Positions 58,375 through 64,000 of a stretch of 64,000 nucleotides of DNA are shown one piece after another. The DNA is taken from positions 1-64,000 of the forward strand of contig DDJC01000021.1 in NCBI GenBank assembly GCA_002339015.1. Reading direction: 5' to 3'. Below the pieces are notes generated by a model that made no database searches, was not told the DNA's origin, and saw only the letters and a list, made by a program, of their open reading frames with translations. Both the position numbers and the translations under genes were made by a program. Position 1 is the first letter of the stretch; each line of letters begins with the position of its first letter. The DNA comes from Burkholderiales bacterium UBA1834. GTDB lineage: Bacteria > Pseudomonadota > Gammaproteobacteria > Burkholderiales > Burkholderiaceae_C.

Positions 58375-59532
58375 ATGCCCAGCCACCCCCTGTCCATCGA
58401 ATCGCGCCTGCCCGACGTCGGCACCACCATCTTCACCGTGATGTCGGCCCTGGCCCAGGAGCACGGCGCCATCAACCTGTCGCAGGGCTTCCCGGATTTC
58501 GATGCGCCGGCCGAGCTGCTCGCGCTGCTCGACAAGCACACCCGCGCCGGCCACAACCAGTACCCACCCATGGCCGGCGTGCCGGCGCTGCGCGAGGCCA
58601 TCGCGACCAAGGTGCAGGCGCTCTACGGCGCCACGTATGACCCGGGCACCGAGATCACCGTCACGGCCGGCGCCACGCAGGCCATCTTCACGGCGGTGGC
58701 CGCACTGGTGCACCCGGGCGACGAGGTGATCGTGTTCGCGCCCGTGTACGACAGCTATGGTCCGGCCATCCGCCTCAATGGCGGCACCCCTGTGGTGTCC
58801 ACGCTGCGTCAGCCCGATTACCGCCCGGACTGGGCCGAGGTGCGCCGCCTGATCACGCCGCGCACGCGCATGATCATCTTCAATACGCCGCACAACCCCA
58901 CGGGCACGGTGTGGACGGCCGAGGATCTGCAGGCGCTGCAGACCGTGGTCGAGGGCACCGACATCGTCATCGTCAGCGACGAGGTCTACGAGCACATGGT
59001 GTTCGATGGTGTGCGCCATGAAAGCGTGATGCGCTACCCGGCCTTGGCCGAGCGCAGCGTCGTGGTCTCCAGCTTCGGCAAGACGTATCACATCACCGGC
59101 TGGAAGGTGGCCTACTGCCTGGCCCCGCGCGCGCTGATGGCCGAGTTCCGCAAGGCGCACCAGTTCATCGTGTTCACGGTGCATGCGCCCTCGCAGCATG
59201 CGCTGGCCGAGTTCATGACCAAGCCCGGCTGGTACGACCAGTTGCGCGCGCTGTACCAGGGCAAGCGCGACATCTTCCGCCAGGCGCTCAGCGGTTCGCG
59301 CTTTGAGCTGCTGCCCTGCCAGGGCACCTACTTCCAGTGCGTGAAGTACGGCGCCATCAGCGACGAGGGCGATGTGGCCTTCGTGCAGCGGCTCACGCGC
59401 GAGCATGGCGTGGCGGCCATCCCCGTGTCGGCCTTCTATCCCCATGGGGATGACCACGGTGTGATCCGCTTTTGCTTCGCCAAGTCGGCGGCCACGCTGG
59501 GCCGCGCGCTGGAGACGCTGGTCAAGCTGTGA
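58375..59532 (+). CDS. PLP-dependent aminotransferase, methionine aminotransferase (YbdL)-like
   Basis: Fold type I aminotransferase of 385 residues, cytoplasmic. The pyridoxal-binding Lys lies in SSFGKTYHITGWKVAY; the Asn and Asp partners are in NTPHNPTGTVW and IVSDEVYEHMVF, and the Arg of the substrate carboxylate is in VIRFCFAK. NLSQGFPDFDAP near the N-terminus and YPPMAGVPALREAIA are characteristic of the methionine/kynurenine/phenylalanine aminotransferase branch. It lies just beyond the accessory island and has core-like GC content. Its promoter lies in the gap before it. Confidence 0.9.
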   Translation: MPSHPLSIESRLPDVGTTIFTVMSALAQEHGAINLSQGFPDFDAPAELLALLDKHTRAGHNQYPPMAGVPALREAIATKVQALYGATYDPGTEITVTAGATQAIFTAVAALVHPGDEVIVFAPVYDSYGPAIRLNGGTPVVSTLRQPDYRPDWAEVRRLITPRTRMIIFNTPHNPTGTVWTAEDLQALQTVVEGTDIVIVSDEVYEHMVFDGVRHESVMRYPALAERSVVVSSFGKTYHITGWKVAYCLAPRALMAEFRKAHQFIVFTVHAPSQHALAEFMTKPGWYDQLRALYQGKRDIFRQALSGSRFELLPCQGTYFQCVKYGAISDEGDVAFVQRLTREHGVAAIPVSAFYPHGDDHGVIRFCFAKSAATLGRALETLVKL

Positions 59533-59794
59533 ACAGGCGCCCATAAGACGCCGTCGAATTGTCACGTTTTACCGTTTGTCCTCCCGGGGCATCCCTGAGG
59601 AGCCTGCATTCCATGTCAGCGGGGCGCATAATCGGACATGAGATGTGCCCGGTCGGACAGCATGTGATGACGTATGGAATGACGCCATGTGAAAAATGAA
59701 GCGATGCCGGGTGTATCTCCGATGAGCACGGACATGAATTCCGTGTACGAGCGGCCCGCCTTGGAGGGGGGTTGCATCAGCCTCACGGGACCCC

Positions 59795-61858
59795 ATGGAC
59801 AGCACCGCCTCATCCGGCACGGTCGTCGATGCTTTCGACGGCCTGTCGCCCAGCCAGCGCATCGCACGGCTCGAAGCCCTGCTGCGCCAGTCGCGCGCTG
59901 AAACGCAGCGCTTTCGTGACTGTTTCGAATTGGGTGACCACGGCCAGGCCCTGATCGGCCTGGATGGCCGCTTCGTGGAGGTGAACCCCGCGCTGTGCAC
60001 CATGCTCGGCCTGAGCCGAGAACAGCTGTGCCAGCGCACCTGTCTGGATGTCACCCACCCTGACGACCTGGACATCTGCCGCGCCGCCGTGCATGCGCTG
60101 TCAAGCGGCACGCTATCGCATTTCCGCACCGAAAAGCGCTATCTGCATGCCGACGGCCACGTCGTGCAGGTCCATGTGTCGCTGACCCTGGTGCGTGATG
60201 CGCAAGGCGAGCCTTCGCACTTCGTTTCGCTGATGCAGGACATCACCGCGCGCAAGGCTTCCGAGCGGGCCCTGGTCGAGCGCGAGGCCCTGCTCAGCAG
60301 CATGGGCAAGTTCGTGCCCGGCATCATCCACAAGATCGGGTTCGGGCCCGATGGGCGGGCGCGCTTCATGTACATCAGCGACCGGGCCCTGGAGATGTTC
60401 GAGCTGCCGCCCGAGGTGATGGCCAACGATTACTACGCCCACCACGTGCGCGTGCACCCGGAGGACATGAAGCTCGCCGAGCGCCTGGGCCAGCCGCCCA
60501 GGCCCGGCCAGCCTTTGCACCCGGTCGATTTCGAATACCGTGTGCTGCTGCCCGTCAAGGGCCTGCGCCACTACCGTGGCCGCGCCCTGCCCGTGATCGA
60601 GGCCGATGGCCAGGTGGTCTGGTATGGCCACACCGCCGACGTGACCGACCAGAAGCTGCTGCAGGAGGCCCGCGTGGCCGCCCGTGCCGCCGAGGACGCC
60701 AACCGCGCCAAGAGCGAGTTCCTTTCGCGCATGAGCCACGAGCTGCGCACGCCGCTGAACGCCGTGATCGGCTTCGCGCAGCTGCTGCGCCTGGACCGCA
60801 ACCAGCCCCTGGCTGACACGCAGCGCAACAAGGTCGAACTGATCGAGCGTGCCGGCGCTCATCTGCTGGACGTGATCAGCGATGTGCTGGACCTGTCCCG
60901 CATCGAGGTGGGTGGACTGCCCCTGACGCTGGAGGACGTGCCGGCTCGCCAGGTGATGGACGAGGCACTGACCCTGGTCGAATCCATGTCGCGCGAAGCC
61001 GGCATCCGTCTGGTCTCCGAGGTAGGGCCGGCGCAGTGGCGCGTGCAGGCCGACCGTCTGCGCCTGCGCCAGATCCTGGTCAACCTGCTGAGCAACGCCA
61101 TCAAGTACAACAAGCCGGGCGGCCAGGTCACGGTGCGCCTGCGCCAGCAACCGGCCGGTGTGCCCTCGCCCGATGGCATCGCCCTGCTGGCCCTCGAAGT
61201 GCAGGACACCGGCATCGGCATGACGTCCGATCAGCAGGCCCACCTGTTCGAATCCTTCAACCGTCTGGGCGCCGAGCGCACCGCCATCGAAGGCACGGGC
61301 ATCGGCCTGGTCATCGTGCACCGCCTGGTCGAGCTGATGCATGGCCGCATCGACGTGCACAGCGAGGCGGGCGTCGGCTCGCGTTTCACCGTGTGGCTGC
61401 CCGTGGCCTGCGATGGCGACGGAGGGGAAGCCTGCTCACCCGCGGCAGGCGGCGCGGTGCTGGAGGCGCCACACGGCAGCCTGACTGTGCTCTACGCCGA
61501 GGACAACGAGGTCAACATCGACCTGGTTCGCCGCGTGCTGGAACTGCGCCCGGCTTGCCGCCTGCTGGTGGCGCGCAGTGGCGCGGAAGCGGTGGCGCTG
61601 GCCACGGCCACCCGCCCGGGCCTGCTGCTGCTGGACATGCACCTGGGCGACATGGACGGTTTCGAGCTCATGAATCGGCTGGCGGCGGTCCCGGTGCTCA
61701 AGGGGGTGCCGCGCGTGGCCTTCTCGGCCGATGCCATGAGCGAGCAGATCGACAAGGCCAAGGCCAGCGGCTTCACGGCCTACCTGACCAAACCGCTGGA
61801 TGTGGTGGCGCTGCTGCGCTGCGTGGACGAGCACACGGGCGTGGCCGGCATGGCCTGA
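59795..61858 (+). CDS. Hybrid histidine kinase with two PAS domains and a receiver
   Basis: Protein of 687 residues with no membrane helix, so a cytoplasmic sensor. A coiled region (20-45) leads to PAS 1 (~45-155, ending VSLMQDITARKASERAL) and PAS 2 (~165-290, ending VWYGHTADVTDQKLLQEA). HisKA follows with the phospho-acceptor His in FLSRMSHELRTPLNAVIGFAQLL (~residue 314). HATPase_c has LVNLLSNAIKYNKPGG and LEVQDTGIGM. The C-terminal receiver (~555-680) has the acidic pair AEDNEVN, the Asp in LLLLDMHLGDMDG and the switch Lys in YLTKPLD. The ATG has a GGAGG-like stretch only ~25 nt upstream, so the start is less certain. Confidence 0.9.
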   Translation: MDSTASSGTVVDAFDGLSPSQRIARLEALLRQSRAETQRFRDCFELGDHGQALIGLDGRFVEVNPALCTMLGLSREQLCQRTCLDVTHPDDLDICRAAVHALSSGTLSHFRTEKRYLHADGHVVQVHVSLTLVRDAQGEPSHFVSLMQDITARKASERALVEREALLSSMGKFVPGIIHKIGFGPDGRARFMYISDRALEMFELPPEVMANDYYAHHVRVHPEDMKLAERLGQPPRPGQPLHPVDFEYRVLLPVKGLRHYRGRALPVIEADGQVVWYGHTADVTDQKLLQEARVAARAAEDANRAKSEFLSRMSHELRTPLNAVIGFAQLLRLDRNQPLADTQRNKVELIERAGAHLLDVISDVLDLSRIEVGGLPLTLEDVPARQVMDEALTLVESMSREAGIRLVSEVGPAQWRVQADRLRLRQILVNLLSNAIKYNKPGGQVTVRLRQQPAGVPSPDGIALLALEVQDTGIGMTSDQQAHLFESFNRLGAERTAIEGTGIGLVIVHRLVELMHGRIDVHSEAGVGSRFTVWLPVACDGDGGEACSPAAGGAVLEAPHGSLTVLYAEDNEVNIDLVRRVLELRPACRLLVARSGAEAVALATATRPGLLLLDMHLGDMDGFELMNRLAAVPVLKGVPRVAFSADAMSEQIDKAKASGFTAYLTKPLDVVALLRCVDEHTGVAGMA

Positions 61859-61922
61859 GGCAGGCGCCTGCCGTGGGGGCTCACAATGGTGGCATTCAAC
61901 ACCACCCAGGAGACGCCCCGCC

Positions 61923-62351
61923 ATGCCCGCCAACATCCTCAACCCCCTTGTCGCCATGATGGTGCTGACCTTCGTGGTCTGGGTCTTCATGTATGCGCGC
62001 CGCCTGGGCTACATGGTGCGCCATGGTATCGACCCGCAAGAGGTCGACACCCCGCAGAAGATGGCCCTGCGCCTGCCCGAATCGGTGGAAGCGCCCTCGA
62101 ACAACCTGAAGAACCTGTTCGAGCTGCCGGTGCTGTTCTACGTGGTCTGCCTGACCCTGCTGCACCTGGGCTGGGTCTCGCCCACCGACGTGACGGCGGC
62201 CTGGCTCTTCGTGGGCCTGCGCGCGGCGCACAGCGTGGTGCACTGCACCGTCAACATCGTGAAGGTGCGTTTCGTGTTCTACCTGCTGTCCAGCCTGGTG
62301 CTGTGGTTCATGCTGGCCAGCTTGCTGCGGCGGGTGATGGCGCTGGGCTGA
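61923..62351 (+). CDS. MAPEG family membrane protein
   Basis: Protein of 142 residues with four hydrophobic helices. The family motif is LKNLFELPVLFYVVCLTL (about 59-76), and AAHSVVHCTVNIVKVRFVFY is the second conserved loop. MAPEG proteins are trimeric membrane enzymes related to microsomal glutathione transferase; bacterial members have little-known substrates. An AGGAG lies ~12 nt before the ATG. It starts 64 bp after the hybrid kinase gene and may be co-transcribed. Confidence 0.88.
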   Translation: MPANILNPLVAMMVLTFVVWVFMYARRLGYMVRHGIDPQEVDTPQKMALRLPESVEAPSNNLKNLFELPVLFYVVCLTLLHLGWVSPTDVTAAWLFVGLRAAHSVVHCTVNIVKVRFVFYLLSSLVLWFMLASLLRRVMALG

Positions 62352-62357
62352 GGCGCG

Positions 62358-62840
62358 TCAGCGTGGCGCCCCTTCGCACGCACCGGCGGACGTCGGTGTC
62401 GCCAGGGGGGCAGGCCCTGCCGTGGTCATGCAGAAGCTGGCGGTATAGGCTTGGGGTGCCGAGGGCAGCTCGGCCACCGGTGCCATGACGATGACCCTGT
62501 AGCGCTGGCCAACGGCCAGTGGCGTGGCGGGCGTGGCCGTGGTCATGCCCTCGGTGCGGGAGCCGTAGGTGATGCAATGGGCAGGGGTGATGCGTGTGCC
62601 GTCGCGAAACTGGGCATCCCAGGCCTGGTGACCGCTGGCGTCGACAACCTGCACGTACGCCAGTGCCAAGACCTTGTGGCGCGTGTCCGGGCGATCCTCG
62701 ACGGAGAAGCAGGGCAGGCCTTGATGCGTGGTGACGATGGCCGTTGCACTGTCTGTTCTCTGGGGGGTGCAGGCCGATACCCCCAGCAGGGCGGCCAGCA
62801 TGCAGGAAGCCCATGCTGTGCGAGCGGTGTGGGCGATCAC
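62358..62840 (-). CDS. Small lipoprotein, coupled to a metallopeptidase gene
   Basis: Protein of 160 residues. The N-terminus MIAHTARTAWASCMLAALLGVSACTPQ carries a lipobox VSAC (Cys24). The mature part has three or four cysteines (CFSVEDRP, HCITYG, FCMTTAG, GACEG), likely paired in disulfides in the periplasm, and a beta-rich pattern (HKVLALAYVQVVDASG, GQRYRVIVMAPVAEL). Its start codon overlaps the metallopeptidase stop by 4 bp (ATGA). A periplasmic lipoprotein coupled to an unexported peptidase is the layout of type VI effector/immunity pairs. That reading is inference. Confidence 0.75.
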   Translation of the reverse strand: MIAHTARTAWASCMLAALLGVSACTPQRTDSATAIVTTHQGLPCFSVEDRPDTRHKVLALAYVQVVDASGHQAWDAQFRDGTRITPAHCITYGSRTEGMTTATPATPLAVGQRYRVIVMAPVAELPSAPQAYTASFCMTTAGPAPLATPTSAGACEGAPR

Positions 62841-63376
62841 GGCAGGTTCTTCTTGTCGGATGGGTCGGCCATGAAGTCCTGCAGCACGTGCTCATAGTCG
62901 GCCAGTGTCGGGATCTTGCCGCCGACCCGATGGCGGACGATGCCGGGTGCCTCGAGGTGCCGCAATGCGAAGTAGTCGGCAAGCAGGTCTCCCTGCGCTT
63001 CCATGTTGTAGTCGCCCAGCCGCTTGTGCCTGGCCAGCACATAGTCATAGGCCAGGCCGCTGCGCACGGCGCCTCGCAGGCGCACGGGGTATCCGAGCTG
63101 GTATTGCCAGACATGCGTCAACTCATGGATCAGCCAACGCTTGTCGTACACGGTGCCTGCAGAAAAATCGGCGAGGTAGTCTTGCGGCAGGAAATGGATG
63201 TGACCGTTCGGGGCGACGGCCGTTCCTTTGCTTTGCAGCCCGAACGGGAAATAGCTGCCGCGGTGAATCTTCACCTTCTCATAGGCGATGGCGTTCTGGA
63301 AGATGAGGCGGGCCATCGCGGTCTCGCCGACGGTCAGTGCGCGTTCGTCTGATCTGTCGGACCATTTGGGGACCAT
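62837..63376 (-). CDS. HExxH zinc metallopeptidase-like protein, possible effector
   Basis: Protein of 179 residues with no signal peptide. The zinc motif is WLIHELTHVWQYQLG (His84, Glu85, His88), with a likely third ligand Glu126 in DYNMEAQGDLLADYFAL. The N-terminal half (MARLIFQNAIAYEKVKIHRGSYFPFGLQSKG...HIHFLPQDYLADF) resembles proteins annotated as Rhs/Vgr-related that often occur near type VI secretion genes. No VgrG, PAAR or Hcp gene is in this window. It is followed in a coupled way by a lipoprotein gene that could encode a periplasmic antidote. Confidence 0.75.
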   Translation of the reverse strand: MVPKWSDRSDERALTVGETAMARLIFQNAIAYEKVKIHRGSYFPFGLQSKGTAVAPNGHIHFLPQDYLADFSAGTVYDKRWLIHELTHVWQYQLGYPVRLRGAVRSGLAYDYVLARHKRLGDYNMEAQGDLLADYFALRHLEAPGIVRHRVGGKIPTLADYEHVLQDFMADPSDKKNLP

Positions 63377-63411
63377 GGGCGGACCGTTTGCACCGTGGCT
63401 GATGATCGGTT

Positions 63412-64000
63412 CTAGGCGAACAGGCGCTTCGCGTACAGACCCAGGCCCGTGGCCACCGAGGCCAGCCGGTCACCGCGTGCCGCACGTGCTGTCGGGAAGG
63501 CGGCAGCCAGACCGTCGGTCAGCAGGCCCAGGCCGGTGGAGCCGCCGGTGAAGTACAGCGCGTCGATGTCGGCGGGCTGCAGGCCGGCGCGGGCCACCGT
63601 GTCGCGGGCGCAGGCCACGATGCGGTCCAGATCGTCACGCAGGGCCTGCGCCATGCCTGGCGCATCCAGGTGCGATGCCAGGCCGGGTTCCACCACGCCC
63701 AGGTCGATGTCGGCGGTGCCGTGTTCGGCCACGGCGATCTTGGCGGCTTCCGAGCGGCCCAGCAAGGCATGGCCCAGGCGGTGGCGCACGGTGGACATCA
63801 GACGCTGGTGGTGCACCGGCTCGCCATAGAAATCGACCATGTTGGCCAGCTCCGCCACACGCTGCGGGGCGTACACGGTATTGACCAGGTGCCAGGTGCT
63901 CAGGTCGAAGTAGACGCGGCTGGGCACGGGGCGCGCGGGTTGGCCCTTCACCTCGGGCCCGAAGGCGCCGAAACCCAGCGGTGGCATCACGCTGCCCAGC
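63412..64000 (-). CDS. Hsp70-family chaperone-like protein, C-terminal part (YegD-like)
   Basis: The 3' part of a gene that runs in from beyond the right edge. About 196 residues are visible. Segments typical of divergent Hsp70/YegD proteins are VVEPGLASHL, DLDRIVACARDTVARAGLQPADIDALYFTGGSTGLGLLTDGLAAAFPTA and GDRLASVATGLGLYA. These are the phosphate-2 and adenosine parts of the actin-like ATPase. It lacks the long peptide-binding tail of DnaK. It would act in the cytoplasm; the client is unknown. Confidence 0.85.
   Translation of the reverse strand, partial: LGSVMPPLGFGAFGPEVKGQPARPVPSRVYFDLSTWHLVNTVYAPQRVAELANMVDFYGEPVHHQRLMSTVRHRLGHALLGRSEAAKIAVAEHGTADIDLGVVEPGLASHLDAPGMAQALRDDLDRIVACARDTVARAGLQPADIDALYFTGGSTGLGLLTDGLAAAFPTARAARGDRLASVATGLGLYAKRLFA

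Overview
The window is high-GC DNA, densely packed with genes and with heavily GC-ending codons. The gene content points to a betaproteobacterium of the order Burkholderiales, close to the Aquabacterium/Leptothrix/Rubrivivax group. The support is the PEP-CTERM proteins, a creBCD locus, the Gcr-type 'site-specific recombinase' membrane protein, ApaG, PriA and NMT1-type ABC transporters. This placement is inferred from gene content only. No rRNA, tRNA or CRISPR array was recognised.

Layout. 1-5.1 kb: the end of ahpF, two tandem paralogous PEP-CTERM secreted proteins, a metallo-beta-lactamase-fold hydrolase and a methyltransferase. 5.1-8.9 kb: creB-creC-creD, with a textbook cre-tag upstream of creD. 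8.9-11.7 kb: a large patatin-like membrane phospholipase facing creD. 11.75-24.3 kb (minus strand): twelve tightly coupled genes for uptake and stepwise hydrolysis of a nitrogen heterocycle or amide. They comprise two substrate-binding proteins, ATPase and permease, a cyanuric-acid-hydrolase/barbiturase-family ring opener, two amidohydrolases, a nitrilase fused to a dead second nitrilase domain, an isochorismatase-fold hydrolase, an SDR, a LOG-family protein and DUF3830. A divergent LysR gene (24.7-25.6 kb) is separated from them by two matching LysR-type palindromes.

25.7-27.6 kb: a SET-domain gene, then the most striking locus, a small peptide gene with four TTxxxxEE repeats followed by an ATP-grasp ligase. 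This is a graspetide (omega-ester RiPP) system of the plesiocin type. 27.8-30.7 kb: a hybrid histidine kinase and a periplasmic binding protein. 31.0-32.0 kb: a ~1 kb non-coding region with several DnaA-box-like 9-mers and an 18-bp direct repeat, just before priA; it is a candidate origin or other DnaA-controlled region. 34.2-37.2 kb: HDOD protein, secreted protein and HSL-type esterase. 37.3-43.5 kb: a NarL-type two-component system followed by a cyanate uptake and hydrolysis operon (cynABD-like transporter, an NTF2-like protein, cynS).

43.6-54.7 kb: cell-envelope and housekeeping genes (DUF481 protein, lipoprotein, mltA, Gcr-type membrane protein, apaG, PhoD-like phosphatase, rpe, sirtuin, thioredoxin). 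54.9-58.2 kb: a lower-GC accessory island. It starts with decayed IS630- and IS66-type transposase fragments and carries an ImmA/IrrE-like protein with a broken HExxH, a GTP cyclohydrolase I and an MFS transporter, apparently as one operon. 58.4-64 kb: aminotransferase, PAS hybrid kinase, MAPEG protein, a HExxH metallopeptidase coupled to a lipoprotein (effector/immunity-like), and the end of an Hsp70-family gene running off the window.

Nitrogen scavenging is a shared theme: the heterocycle operon releases nitrogen from ring or amide compounds, and the cyn operon turns cyanate into ammonia and CO2.
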